This document shows, one piece after another, positions 32,339 to 44,255 of a DNA stretch of 64,000 nt. Made by a program: the position numbers and the translations under genes. Numbering within the stretch: the first letter of the stretch is position 1; each line of letters starts with the position of its first letter. The stretch is taken from assembly GCA_025267735.1 (NCBI GenBank), contig CM046307.1, forward strand, positions 38,989,231 to 39,053,230. The letters run 5' to 3'. Below the pieces are notes generated by a model. It was given only the letters and a program-made list of their open reading frames with translations. It did no database searches and was not told where the DNA came from. This DNA comes from Mactra quadrangularis. Lineage: Eukaryota; Mollusca; Bivalvia; Venerida; Mactridae.

Positions 32339-32419
32339 GTCATTCCTTCTATGAAATTGAATAACGAGGCTGATTTTATTGACAGTAATATAGTCTCAAA
32401 AGTTTTAGGCTCCCTGTGA
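32339..32419 (+). CDS. Candidate terminal coding exon, 26 codons plus stop
   Basis: TACTTCATGTTCCACTGCAG is a good acceptor immediately before GTC ATT CCT TCT ATG. The frame runs as VIPSMKLNNEADFIDSN plus nine more residues to TGA at 32417-32419. A polyadenylation signal AATAAA lies at 32494-32499, about 75 bases beyond the stop. The combination of acceptor, mixed amino-acid content and polyadenylation signal supports a last exon. The short length makes chance a real alternative. The product is unrecognised and no upstream exon was identified. Confidence 0.35.
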   Translation, partial: VIPSMKLNNEADFIDSNIVSKVLGSL

Positions 32420-33425
32420 GAGAGTAAGACCAGAAATGCTGGTTTGGTATGCTGGTCACCATTCATTGTTCTCATGAGGTATAGATCATATATAATAAAA
32501 CTTAAACCAAAAGCACATGGTTACTTTGATCTGTACTGTAGATATAGGTTTCGTGAACATATGTATGGCTTTGATAAAGGTGACTTGTAAGAACATTTTT
32601 GTATATGGCTTTTATTTTATTAATACTGTTTGATTAGTTTTAGGTGTAACTATTTTGTATTTTTTCATGGTGTTTTAAGGTGCATTATCACTTATTGGTC
32701 ATGTAATGCGCAAATAACACAAATGCTGGGAGCATATTAAGTAACTACATGACAAATGCTTAGAACTAGTTTGCATTCTAAAATTGTTTTACATTGTATT
32801 AAGTCATAATATTTTTTGAGGTTTAAATTTTTGTGTTTAAATGTTGGTGCTTAACATTTTGTACATTTTAGTAAGAAAAGTCTAGTATTGAATGCTTTGC
32901 CATAGTTGAAAATCAATCTTTTCAAATGTTTTCTCTACAATTTTGGTCAGCTGTACATGTATTAGTTCTACCTTAACTTCATTGTTTTAATAAGTTAGTG
33001 TAATTTTAAATCAACTAGTAAATTCAAGTGCCTCTATTAAATTAAAATTTTTTTGAGAAACTACATGTAATAGAATTTTGAATGACTTGTAAATAATGAA
33101 AAGTCGGATTGTAAAAGAGTTTAAAACTTTAATGGGTAAAACAAGTACAGATCTTTAATAGTGATGTGAAATACAACATGGTAGTATGGATATTTTGTTT
33201 AAATTTGCTAAGATTTGATCTGCATGTCCTGATGAACAACAATAAACTAAACAAAGACAATGCCAGGGTAATATAGGTTTATAATACAAGTTTGTAAGGA
33301 CTGGTTTCATATTTGTACTACAGAGAATTCATTAAGTATATAATATTATGTGAATAGATAAGATATTTGAATAAATACTTGATATTTAATATTATTTAAT
33401 ATCAAATCATTAGCTATGTCAATCG
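32420..33425. other. AT-rich DNA, possible 3' untranslated region then unassigned
   Basis: The first 80 bases may be the 3' untranslated region of the candidate exon ending at 32419. Nothing else is recognised. Confidence 0.35.
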
Positions 33426-33742
33426 CACGACAAACGCAAACTTGTACGAGAGTCGTACCATATTCATGCGGACGCCTAATTCTTTAACTGACGTGCGACT
33501 GTCTCAAGAATGACTTACAGTTGTCTTATGGCAGTCACACGACTGTCTTGCAGGCTCCAAAAATCCAAAAATCGCAACGAGATTGCAAGAAAAATTAACA
33601 TATTGAAATTTTGACTTGCGTCTCCGACGATGCGATCACCTGAAAAAACGCACGACTGTCTTGGGGGGTTTGTATGAAGTTCTGTGATTTTTCAGAAAAT
33701 GTTGTCGTACGGCTGCCGCAAGTGTAATGTGAAATAGGCTTT
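33426..33742. mobile_element. AGCCTRTTTCA-family MITE, copy 2 (left part missing)
   Basis: It starts within the element at CAATCGCACGACAAACGC and ends GTGAAATAGGCT, abutting copy 3 directly. Confidence 0.8.
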
Positions 33743-34273
33743 AATCGCAGACAAATGGCAGCCGCAGCATATACATCAAATTTTCCATGCAATCGTTGTG
33801 CGGCAGTCGTGGGTCGCTCTCACGAGCTGTAGGTTGTTCGTTGCATGTGTTTAAGCATGACTGTCATCGATAATCCCGAGGCTGTCATACAAACACTTAT
33901 GTCTGTCGTAAGACTGTCGTGAGATTCAAAAAGTTCCGTACGTCATCCAAACATCATTTGCATGACAAACACCAACTTGTACTAGAGTCGTACCATATTC
34001 ATGCGGACACCCAATTCTTTAACTGACGTGCGACTGTCTCAAGAATGACGTAGGGTTGTCTTACTGCAGTCGCACAACTGTCTTGCAGGCTCCAAAAATC
34101 GCAACGAGATCGCAAGAAAAATAAACATGTTGAAAATTTGACTTGCGACATCTGCAACAACGTGATCACTTGAAAAAGCGCACTTCTGTCTTCGGGCGTT
34201 CGTATGAAGTTCTGCGATTTTTCAGAAAATGTTGTCGTACCGCTGCCGCAAGGGTGATGTGAAATAGGCTTTA
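33743..34273. mobile_element. AGCCTRTTTCA-family MITE, copy 3 (left terminus missing)
   Basis: It starts at AATCGCAGACAAATGGCAGC, about 60 bases into the family sequence, and ends GATGTGAAATAGGCT. Head-to-tail contact with copy 2 suggests tandem amplification by recombination rather than independent insertion. Confidence 0.8.
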
Positions 34274-34298
34274 AGCTAAACTATGTGAAAATTTGAAT

Positions 34299-34897
34299 AA
34301 AGCCTGTTTCATATCAGCCTTTCTATTGTTTTGTCGAACAATTTTTTTCTGCAAATGAAATCACAGACGAATCGCAGCCGCTGCATATACATCAAACTTT
34401 CCGTGCCATCTTCTTGTGGTGGTCGTGCGACACTCTCACGAGCCATAGGTTGTTTGTCGCACGTGTTTAAGCACGACTGTTGTGGGATTATCGCGAGGCT
34501 GTCGTATAAATTACTAATGACTGTCGTAAGACTGTCGTGAGATTTCAAAAAGTTCCATACATCATCCGTACGTCAATCGCACGACAAATGCAAACTTGTA
34601 CGAGAGTCGTACCATATTCATGCAGACGCCTAATTCTTTTACTGACGTGCGACTGTCTCAAAAATGACTTATAGTTGTTTTATGGCAGTTGCACGACTGT
34701 CTTGTGGGCTCCAAAAAATCCAAAAATCACAAAGAGATTGCAAGAAAAATAAACATGTTGAAAATTTGACTTGCGTCTCCGACAATGTGATCACCTGAAA
34801 AAACGCACAACTGACTTGTGGCGTTCGTACGAAGTTCTGAGATTTTTCAGAAAATGTTGTCGTACCGCTGCCGCAAGGGTGATGTGAAATAGGCTTA
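34299..34897. mobile_element. AGCCTRTTTCA-family MITE, copy 4 (both termini present)
   Basis: The left end AAAGCCTGTTTCATATCA and the right end TGATGTGAAATAGGCTT form the inverted pair. The interior matches copies 1-3. At about 600 bp it is the most complete copy and has no transposase. ORFs on both strands around 34309-34548 are family by-products. Confidence 0.82.
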
Positions 34898-36334
34898 AGG
34901 TATTTTTATAGTTTTAAAGCCTTTTTGTTAAAAAGCCTTTTTGTTAAAAAGCTGTTACTCAAATGATGGAAATTAATGCTATATCAAAGAGTATTTGTAA
35001 AAGAGTATTTGTAAAAGTTTGAAAGAAATGTACACTTTTTAATTGAGATTTTAAAAATGAGCTAATGAATTATTGAATTATTGAGAGTAATGAACAGGCA
35101 TACTTTTTGGACTTTAAGCAATGTTATTATCATTATGTACTATGTACAGATACTTGAGTGCAGAATTGACTTTCAAATGAATTATACTAGTTTGTTACTG
35201 TATATTATCCCTTACGAAAAATGACAACATTGTCAGTGTGTTATCAGTTTATTACCATATTCTTGCCAGATAAATTTCAGCTCCTTGCTAGTCAATTATC
35301 AGTCTGTTACCAGACCCGACAATACACTGACCCAGTCTATTGACAGTTAGTTATCAGATTATTGTCAGACATGTTGTCAGTCTATTACCAAATAAATACA
35401 ACTAAACTGTTTTTTTAGATTTTTAATCTATCAAGATCATTTATTGAGACTGCTGTGTAAATGACAATATGAGCTAGAAATTGCCTTTAAGAAAATAGCC
35501 ATTAAGACTTAACAGTTGAGTTTTGCTTAAAATTCAAACATACAAAGTACTACATAATTATAACTAAGAGCATAATATTTAACTATTGAAACTGAAATTT
35601 GATTTGACTTTGAGTCTTTGGATAGTATGTAATTAAGATGACTTAGTAAATGGATTTACAAATGATGTTGGTTTACTTATTTATCCATAGTCCACCACTT
35701 ATGACTTAAGGCTTTGAATGTTGATAAAATTACAGTTATAAGGGTTTAAACTCATTGATGATGGCCATTAAAAGACAGAAGCAGAAGGAAGCAGAAACAG
35801 TTTAATAGTATAATTCTACTATTTGTGATTGTATTGAAAACATTTATTAGTAAAAATCTTTTATCTATTTTGTGCAGTATGCCTTATTTTGGGGATGAAG
35901 TGTAGCTTTGTGATCAATCGAAAAAAGTTAAAACCACTGGATTGCACATATATAATACCCCGCAAACTTAAAATTAGCTATTCAACATTAGCAGGTTAAT
36001 GAAACTAAATGAATTGTACATAGTTAAAACAAAAGTATGATGTCATTTTAGATTGTTTATGGTATAGAAAAATAATTTATAAACAATATTTTTTTATTCA
36101 TATTGATTTGTATATCATTGGGGTTTTTTTGGTCATTAGGTTACAGCACAAAAACAGAATAGAATAGAATATATTGATAATCTGTGTTTCGTAAACACAG
36201 GTTACTTTGATACAAAGTACATGTAACAACATGTGATAGAATAGTTGATAATTTGCAAAATATTATTTTGATAAAGAAACCAAGAATTAGCAGACCCTGG
36301 GACATTGTTAACTTGTACATGTTGTACCATGTAC
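34898..36334. other. AT-rich DNA without a supported gene
   Basis: Apart from the short repeat at 35.2-35.4 kb I see only isolated splice-like signals (for example a TCTATTTTGTGCAG acceptor ending near 35878). Confidence 0.35.
35200..35395 (+). repeat. Short degenerate TTATCAGTYTRTTACCAG repeat
   Basis: Related strings TTATCAGTTTATTACCA, TTATCAGTCTGTTACCAGA, TTATCAGATTATTGTCAGA and GTCAGTCTATTACCA occur in quick succession with irregular spacing. Confidence 0.5.
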
Positions 36335-36734
36335 CAATCTCCGTAAACAGATATCCTGTAGAGCGTTGTCGTACAGGATCTCTACTTTCTCTGTGCAAGG
36401 TCACCTCTTGATGAACTTTGTTTCGACCAATCAATGCATAGCTTTCATCTAGACGAAAACACCATTATAATCACATTTTGATTTTGTAATTTCTATTTTT
36501 AGACCAAGTTTTGCATGCTAATTTAACAGCAGTATTATTCACAGTCTGCGATTGGGCGGCTCATTTCAAATTGCGTGACGTAGACGATGTAAACAAGTTA
36601 CGTATCATAACAATTTTGTCATGAATATTATGATGAGAAAAGGTCACCTGAACGTGACCTTCGTTTGGAAAAGACCAGATCTAAATTAGCGAGTATGCAA
36701 GTGGAAAATTTTAGATCAGGTTTTAATCAGATTG
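36335..36734. mobile_element. MITE copy B (uninterrupted), inverted relative to copy A
   Basis: This 400-bp copy begins CAATCTCCGTAAAC and ends GTTTTAATCAGATTG. It is the inverted counterpart of 7729-8405 without the 273-bp insert, so it supplies the empty site. No exact flanking duplication is visible. The overlapping 97-codon minus ORF (36141-36434) is not supported. Confidence 0.85.
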
Positions 36735-36808
36735 ATGTTTACATTTCACATTAGTACAATAATTTATGTAAAACTCTGCATTTCAACAACAGATAGTGAT
36801 CTAAGTTC

Positions 36809-36922
36809 ATGGATCTTAGTACAGTCAACAGTAAGTCTGTTGGAGAATGTACTAGATTCATGAACTGCAATCATTTATTCATTCACCCACTAGGTCCACC
36901 AACTTCACCAACAGTTCACTAG
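36809..36922 (+). other. Short coding-like frame upstream of the 37-kb exon
   Basis: ATG at 36809 to TAG at 36920-36922 gives 37 residues beginning MDLSTVNSKSVGEC and ending LGPPTSPTVH. It lies in the same frame class as the start of the downstream coding-like segment. A GTAAGT donor motif (36830) cuts it. Part of it forms an imperfect hairpin (TAGTACA...TGTACTA), so non-coding structure is an alternative. Confidence 0.2.
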
Positions 36923-37063
36923 CTTGATCATTCTTTAATGATTCATATACATGTATAGATATATATATATGATTTAGAGAATCATTGAGCTAGTGACCAG
37001 TGGTTCCATCTAATAATGGTTTGTATTAGATTTACTGTATTCAACATTACAAATTTCTGATAG

Positions 37064-37419
37064 TTTGAAATCATGGAAGTGCCATCAACTTTCTCGGAGA
37101 ACTCAGAAATGCATCATTTTGAACCTCTTCCTCTCATAAACACCCACCTCTCATGTATGCTCCCTTTCTTCCCCTTGGATAACTCTCTCCTCATTGGGAC
37201 AGGATAAACGTAGATTTCACTGACAACCCTGGGATCTATAATAACTTAGTCCAGTTTGCAGGGTTCTCGAATATTATGTATGGCAAAAACCCTCCAGGAT
37301 ATTTCCGGTCAGGCATTGGCACGTTCTCAACTCGTGTGTTATCAGCACCTCTGGAAGGGCCTAGCACCGGTACACAAAACTCAACCTATGGTATTGAAAG
37401 GGAAAGCATGCTTTGTTGA
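37064..37419 (+). CDS. Candidate coding exon with one frame disruption, product unrecognised
   Basis: After an acceptor-like TTTCTGATAG (ending 37063) the frame runs FEIMEVPSTFSENSEM... to LLIGTG and meets TAA at 37205-37207. One base back, a second frame continues without a break through DNPGIYNNLVQFAGF, MYGKNPPGYFRSGIGTF and NSTYGIERESMLC to TGA at 37417-37419. Both halves have protein-like codon use and contrast with the AT-rich surroundings. Either a one-base deletion near 37204 broke a single exon (pseudogene or sequencing error), or the second half is an exon of its own using the acceptor CTCATTGGGACAG ending at 37201. The 91-codon ORF at 37256-37531 in another frame is its shadow. I do not recognise the protein. 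Confidence 0.45.
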
Positions 37420-38640
37420 TCTCAAGCCTCTCTCAGGGTTCAAGGTTTGGAAGTTAAGACTTGCTTTATATTTTTGTGTGTTGAAAGATATAATTATTGT
37501 ATTTAGATTTTACAGGTTTTTATTGTTTTGATATGATTTTGTATAAAACAATTTAACATTGTTTAATATCACTTTAAATCATTATATTATTTCAGTCTGT
37601 GTGCGTCTGTGTGAGGGAATGTACAAGATAAAGCAATGGTGGATCATTCATAGATGGATATCATAGGCGGATCTAGCGGGTGGGTTTTAATATTAATATG
37701 TTGCATTATTATGCAGAAAGTGTTAAATGTGGTAGTGGATATACTATCAGCGTTGACACCCCAAGTTTTGTAAGTATGATTTATTAATAAACTGTTTCCT
37801 TTGAATGTGAAATTCATGTTTAATCATATTATCTGATAACAATGGATATTTTTTTTTAAATGAATTGCTGTATACATATTTTCAAAAGAATCATGTTGAA
37901 ATTGGGTTACTGGATCAAGGTCAAGATGACACATTACACAGATTTGTTTCCTTCCATAAATAAGTGTATATAATTATGTTTAAAAACCCTTAATCAGCTA
38001 GATATCAAATGCAAGTCATCATATTTATTTTCTATTTTTAGTTGATGGTAGAATATGGTATAGAATAAGACAGCATAGGTTTTATGTTGGGACATCAAGG
38101 TAATAGGTTACAGCTTAATAAATTACATTATGTTCTTATTGTTTCTTGTATATTTTAAAAAATAACTTATTATAATTTTTGTTTATGTTTTATTTCTTTA
38201 TGATTTTTTTATGATTTTCTATACATGTATATTTACAACATGTACATTTATTTATGACTTTAGGGTTTTTTTTATTAATAACATTTACATAAATTATGAA
38301 TTTATTTTTTTATAAATTTACATCTTGAACATTTCTTCATGACTCAGGGTTTTGTTTTACTAACTACTTGAATATTAATTATTAGTTTACATTTTGTACA
38401 ACATGAAAATATGAAAATTTATTTATGATTCTGGGTATTTTTAGGAATACTATGATCTTTGGGTATGCCGATATACAATCATATCTCAGGAACTTAAGAC
38501 AATCCTGCCTTGCATAGTCTTACACTGTCTTGTGGATCATTTAAATATGTTTTAAGGGTTTTCAATTTAACAATAGTAACACTATGTTTTTTTATATTCA
38601 TACTTAAATATTTTTTTAATATTTCAGTTTTTATACTCAC
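37420..38640. other. AT-rich unassigned DNA
   Basis: No gene seen. The repeat vocabulary of the following array (TTTATTTATGA) starts to appear from about 38200. Confidence 0.4.
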
Positions 38641-40200
38641 AACTTAAACAATTATTATACGTTTCCCTTTATTCACCATGAACATTTATTTATGAATGAC
38701 TTTTATCTTATATAAGCTACATGTACTTAATGATTTAGTGTTCCTTTTACTAACAACATATACATTTATTTACAGTTGAATTTTTTATACATTTCTTATG
38801 ATTTAGTTTTTTCTCATATATTTATTTTCTAGTGCATTTTTTCTTATATACACAAAAAGTTCTTTAGAGTTCAGTGTATCTTTAACTTACAACATGTACT
38901 TTCATTTATGGTTTAGTTTTTTCTGATATTAGCAACATGTACTTTAAGATTTCAGTGTTCCTTTTACTAACAACATAAATATTTATTTATAATTTAGTTT
39001 TTTCTTATATTAGCATGTACTTTAGAGTTCAGTGTTCCTTAAACTAACAACATGTACTTTCATTTATGGTTTAGTTTTTGTCTTATATTAGCAACATGTA
39101 CTTTAGATTTAAGTGTTCCTTTTATTAACAACATGTACTTTTATCTATGATTTTGTTTTTCTTATATTAGCAACAAGTTCTTTAAATGTCAGTGTTCTAT
39201 TTATTAATAACATGTACTTTTTATTATTTAGTTTTCTTTTCTTATTTTAACAATATTTACTTAAGAGTTCAGTGGGGTTTTTTTTACTAACAATATGTAC
39301 TTTTATTCATTATTTAGTTTTTTTATTTATGATTAAGTTTTTTCTTATATTAGCAACATGTACTTTAACTTTAAGATTTCAGTGTTCCTTTAACTAACAA
39401 CATGAATATTTATTTATGATTTAGTTTTTTCTTATATTAGCAACATGTACTTTAAGATTTCAGTGTTCCTTTAACTAACAACATGAATATTTATTTATGA
39501 TTTAGTTTTTTCTTATATTAGCAACATGTACTATAAGATTTCAGTGTTCCTTTAACTAACAACATGAATATTTATTTATGATTTAGTTTTTTCTTATATT
39601 TGCAACATGTACTTTAAGATTTCAGTGTTCCTTTAACTAACAACATGAATATTTATTTATGGTTTAGTTTTTTCTTATATTTGCAACATGTACTTTAAGA
39701 TTTCAGTGTTCCTTTAACTAACAACATAAATATTTATTTATGGTTTAGTTTTTTCTTATATTTGCAACATGTACTTTAAGATTTCAGTGTTCCTTTAACT
39801 AACAACATGAATATTTATTTATGATTTAGTTTTTTCTTATATTTGCAACATGTACTTTAAGATTTCAGTGTTCCTTTAACTAACAACATGAATATTTATT
39901 TATGATTTAGTTTTTTCTTATATTTGCAACATGTACTTTAAGATTTCAGTGTTCCTTTAACTAACAACATGAATATTTATTTATGATTAAGTTTTTTCTT
40001 ATATTTGCAACATGTACTTTAAGATTTCAGTGTTCCTTTAACTAACAACATGAATATTTATTTATGATTAAGTTTTTTCTTATATTTGCAACATGTACTT
40101 TAAGATTTCAGTGTTCCTTTAACTAACAACATGAATATTTATTTATGATTAAGTTTTTTTCTTATATTTGCAACATGTACTTTAAGATTTCAGTGTACCT
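38640..40200 (+). repeat. 81-bp tandem repeat, about 10 regular units after a diverged lead-in
   Basis: CAACATGTACTTTAAGATTT recurs every 81 bases from about 39441 to 40171. The unit continues with CAGTGTTCCTTTAACTAAC and TTTATTTATGATTTAG. Units before 39.4 kb are related but irregular. Confidence 0.9.
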
Positions 40201-40389
40201 CTTATTAATCACATATAAACATTTATTATGGTGACAGTGTTCCATTTAGTAACATCATGTACTTTAAGTTTATGATTTAAGTGTTGTTTTTTTACTTTGT
40301 ACTTTGTATGCTTTGAACATTCACTTATTATTTTAGTGCCTCTAAACTAAACAACTCTTTAGTTATTTCATAATATTTTATGGTGACAT

Positions 40390-40480
40390 TATTGATAGTT
40401 TTTATTGTTAAATAAAAGGTGGTAAGGGTATGGCTGTAAGGGGAGGTTTTGGAGGCCATACTTACTAACACCATTAACAT
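40390..40480 (+). repeat. GGTGGTAAGGGTATGG block, copy 1
   Basis: GGTGGTAAGGGTATGGCTGT, AAGGGGAGGTTTTGGAGG and CCATACTTACTAACA form a conserved block inside AT-rich DNA. Four other copies lie at 41.32, 43.23, 44.83 and 57.92 kb. Confidence 0.85.
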
Positions 40481-40696
40481 TTTATATATATTTTTAAACT
40501 GACATGCACATTTACTTATTCACTTTTGAGTTTTCAAATATTTACAATATTTACTTTTGATGATGGTTTCAGTGTTTCTTATACTTACATCTTGTACTTT
40601 ATATTATATTTCTATATAAATCAACATTAATTAATGCTTAAAAGTTTTCATACATTTACTTCATGTACTTAAAATTTGATTATGCTTTTAAATGTT

Positions 40697-40990
40697 TCAA
40701 AAATATAAACATTTATTTCAATATTATAAACAATATAAACATTTATTTCAATATTATAAACAATATAAACATTTATTTCAATATTATAAACAATTTAAAC
40801 ATTTATTTCAATATTATAAACAATTTAAACATTTATTTCAATATTATAAACAATTTAAACATTTATTTCAATATTATAAACAATATAAACATTTATTTCA
40901 ATATTATAAACAATTTAAACATTTATTTCAATATTATAAACAATTTAAACATTTATTTCAATATTATAAACAATTTAAACATTTATTTAC
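40697..40990 (+). repeat. 30-bp tandem repeat, about 10 units
   Basis: The unit AACATTTATTTCAATATTAT plus AAACAATWTA repeats almost perfectly. The two overlapping plus-strand ORFs of 117 and 131 codons are 10-residue repeats created by the 30-bp period and are not genes. Confidence 0.95.
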
Positions 40991-41320
40991 ATTCAACATC
41001 AATATTAATAATTTAAGGTTTGTTACATTTACTTCATGTACTTATGAATTTGTTTATGCTTTTTTAAAATATTTCAAAAAATGTTAACATTTGAACATTT
41101 GTATGCAATTAACTTGATTATTTGATTGAGTGATTAAATGTTTCATACATCTATCTCATGTCTTATGAATTTGTTTGTTTGTTTAATGTTTCATAAATAT
41201 TAACAATTGAGCGTTTATTTGTAATCAACATTAATTTTAATTTATGATTTAAGGTTTTCATACATTTACTACATTATTTAGTTTTATTAGCATAATTTAT
41301 ACTTAACTTACTGTTAAATG

Positions 41321-41470
41321 CGAGGTGGCAAGGGATGGCTGTAAGGGGAGGTTTGGAGGCCATATATATTGAGGGCTGAAGGAAACACTATTGTAACTCC
41401 CTTTTTCAAATGGTGTTACAATAGTGTTTTGTTCAGCCCTCGATATTTACGCACAACATTAACATTTGTA
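41321..41470 (+). repeat. GGTGGTAAGGGTATGG block, copy 2, interrupted
   Basis: The block reads GAGGTGGCAAGGGATGGCTG to GGAGGCCATA, then 82 foreign bases, then TTACGCACAACATTAACATT. The other four copies lack the foreign segment. Confidence 0.85.
41365..41446. mobile_element. 82-bp hairpin MITE inserted in the block
   Basis: The arms (41366-41397 and 41415-41446) are inverted copies matching at 29 of 32 positions, with ends ATATTGAGGGCTGAA / TTCAGCCCTCGATAT around a loop of about 17 bases. The sister blocks give the precise empty site (CCATAC TTACTAACA). A TA or TAT duplication fits a Tc1/mariner-type element, but the ends are AT-rich so the exact border is ambiguous. Confidence 0.8.
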
Positions 41471-42154
41471 AAATCTATTTTTCTTAAACTGACAACATGC
41501 ACATTTACTTATTCACTTCTGAGTTTTTATATATTTACAAATATCTACTTTTGTTTATGGTTTCAGTGTTTCTTATACTTACAACATGTACTTTATTTTA
41601 TATTTCCATCTTAAACAATGACTTTAAGGTTTTCATACATTTACTCCATGTAGTTAAAATTTGTTTATACTTTAATGTTTCATAAATAATTAACAATTTG
41701 ATTATTTATTGCATAAATATAAATAATTTAAACTTTTACAATCAACATTTATAATAATAAATGATTTAAGTTTTCATTCATTTTATTCATGTACTTATGA
41801 ATTTGTTAGTGCTTTTAAATGTTTCATAAATATAAATCATTGACTGTTTTTAACCGTCAGCAATAATATTAATTAATGAATTAAAGTTTGTTGCATTTAC
41901 TTCATGTACTTAGGAATTCATGTATGCTTTAAATGTTTAATAAATAAAAAAATGTGAACATTTATTTACAATCAACATAAATATTAATCTATGAGGTTAT
42001 ATACATTTAATACATTATATTGTTTTTTATTAGCAAGATGTATACTTTTAACTTAGGATTTCAGTGTTCTTTTTACTAATAATGTTTATATTGTGTATGA
42101 TTTTAATAATATAAAGAAATATATATTAGTGGCATGTACTTACATTTATGATTT
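41470..42154. other. AT-rich degenerate repeat DNA
   Basis: Diverged relatives of the surrounding vocabulary (ATTTACTTCATGTACTTA, TTTCATAAATATAA). No gene. Confidence 0.5.
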
Positions 42155-42312
42155 CAATGTTCCTTTTACTTTATTGTTTATTTCAATGTTCCTTTTACTT
42201 TATTTTTTATTTCAATGTTCCTTTTACTTTATTTTATGATTACAATGTTCCTTTTACTTTATTTTTTATTTCAATGTTCCTTTTACTTTATTTTATGATT
42301 TCAATGTTCCTT
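42155..42312 (+). repeat. 29-30-bp tandem repeat (CAATGTTCCTTTTACTTTA), six units
   Basis: CAATGTTCC recurs at 42155, 42184, 42213, 42243, 42272 and 42302. Confidence 0.9.
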
Positions 42313-42550
42313 TTACTAACACTCTGCATCTTCCTGTATGATTTCAGTGTTCTTTTACCTAACAACATATACATAACTTAATGATTTAGTATTCTTTTAT
42401 ACTAGCAGCATGCACTTTCATTTTAAGATTTCAGTGTTCCTATTACTATTAACTTAAACATTTATTTATGATTTCAGGTTTTTTACAACTTGAACCTTTT
42501 TCTATAATTATAGAGTTTTATTACAATAACCTATACATTATTATGAGTTT

Positions 42551-42650
42551 ACATTTTTTACAATTTTACATTTTTTACAATTTTACATTTTTTACAATTT
42601 TACATTTTTTACAATTTTACATTTTTTACAATTTTACATCTACATTTTTT
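42551..42650 (+). repeat. 17-bp tandem repeat (ACATTTTTTACAATTTT)
   Basis: About six units at a 17-bp spacing. Confidence 0.9.
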
Positions 42651-42939
42651 ATATATTTACAACAATAACTTATATTCAGGGTTACATATTTAAAATTTGA
42701 ACATTTATTTATATATTTTTGTATTTCTAACTAAATGCATAAACATTTTGAACTTTTAATTATTAATCTATTGCTGTCTTATATAAAACAATTAAAATAA
42801 TTATTTAGTAATTTTAAGATATCTTATGTTGAGTTGGTGACATTAATGATGGTTCTTAGTGTACAATGCAAGGTGATGAGAGTACTGTTGTATGTGAGAT
42901 TTGTTTGTAGGGTTTTTATCTGATTCTGTTGGTTGAATA

Positions 42940-43330
42940 CAATTTAACAATTGTTTACTAATATCAGGAACACTCACACACACCTTTTTTCTATTATTAT
43001 AAAAAAACATGTGGTGTTTAATTAAAACAAGAACACTTGTGTATGCCAATTTACATTTGTTATAACCATTGGTATATAATTGTGTAATTTAATTGTTTTC
43101 AATGTTTCAGATAGATTATTAACATTTTAAACTTTCCCTTCTTAAGTTTAGTGCCTTTCTATATGAACAACTCTAGTTAGTTATTTTATATATTATTATG
43201 GTACCATTAGTTATAGTTCTTATTGTTAAAGACAAGGTGGTAAGGGTATGGCTGTAAGGGGAGGTTTGGAGGCCATACTTACTAACAACATTAACATTTT
43301 GTTTCATTACATTAATGTTTGATACTAACA
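42940..43330 (+). repeat. Segment duplicated at 57.64-58.01 kb, with block copy 3
   Basis: GGAACACTC, GGTATATAATTGTRTAATTT, a TATGGTRMCATTA stretch and the GGTGGTAAGGGTATGG block (from about 43236) occur in the same order near 57.64-58.01 kb. This is an old duplication of about 390 bp. Confidence 0.75.
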
Positions 43331-44255
43331 ACATCAATATTTATTAATTGATTTTTTAGTTTTCTTATATCAACATATTCCTACTGACAACAGGAACACT
43401 CTTTATTTTTATAATAACAGGAATATTTATGCATGGTTTTTTGTTTTCAATGTTTTATATATAATCAATATGTACTTAATGTTCTTTATTGTACTTATGG
43501 TGATGGAGACTGGCAAAGCTAGTATGTTGGATCAGAAAAAACAGACACAGTTATAGAATTGAAATATGGGCTTTTATTTACAAAAGCCATAACATATAAC
43601 AAAGTGAAAATAAAAACTGAACATAATAAAATAAATGTTTAAAACCAACATATCAGGGCAGAAAAAGCGCCACATTTACTTCAATGTTTCTAAGAATAAG
43701 TTTATAGTTGTCTATGTTTTATTTATACATATATTTATGTTCAATAATAACTATAATGATAATCACACTATATAACATTAACATTTGAACTTTTATTGTA
43801 ACTTTTTATAACAACATGAATATGAATTTATTTATTTATTTAAGTCTCATCTATGTACAGCATGTATATAAAACTTATATATTATACAATATAAAAAACC
43901 ACTCTTAGTAGAGTTATAAAAGACTATAAGCATTTTAAATAACTAAAACCATCACATATTTATACCATATAGTTATTTTCAACAAACATATTATAAAACA
44001 GATCAGAAATAAAAAGTAGCTGATCAATGCTATTCGCAAGTTAAATATATATTTAAGAAAAGACTTAAAAACTTGACAATAATTAATTTGAATATATATG
44101 TATGTATGATTTGTTTGTTTCCAATGTGTTATACATCATCGCCATGTTATTATTTTTTTTAACATTGGTGTTTCTGGTATATAGTTTATGCAATTTTAGT
44201 AGTCTTTTGTTTGATAATATTTGATATTGGGTAATAATTTGTCTGCAGTCTATTA
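43331..44255. other. AT-rich DNA, no gene
   Basis: A TATGGTGATGGAGACTGGC segment near 43497 has a relative near 58777. Nothing else identified. Confidence 0.4.

Noticed and set aside
35879..35907. Possible exon MPYFGDEV after TCTATTTTGTGCAG
   Set aside because: Eight codons only and no other support.
40663..41087. Two overlapping plus ORFs of 117 and 131 codons
   Set aside because: Both are 10-residue repeats produced by a 30-bp tandem unit read in two frames.
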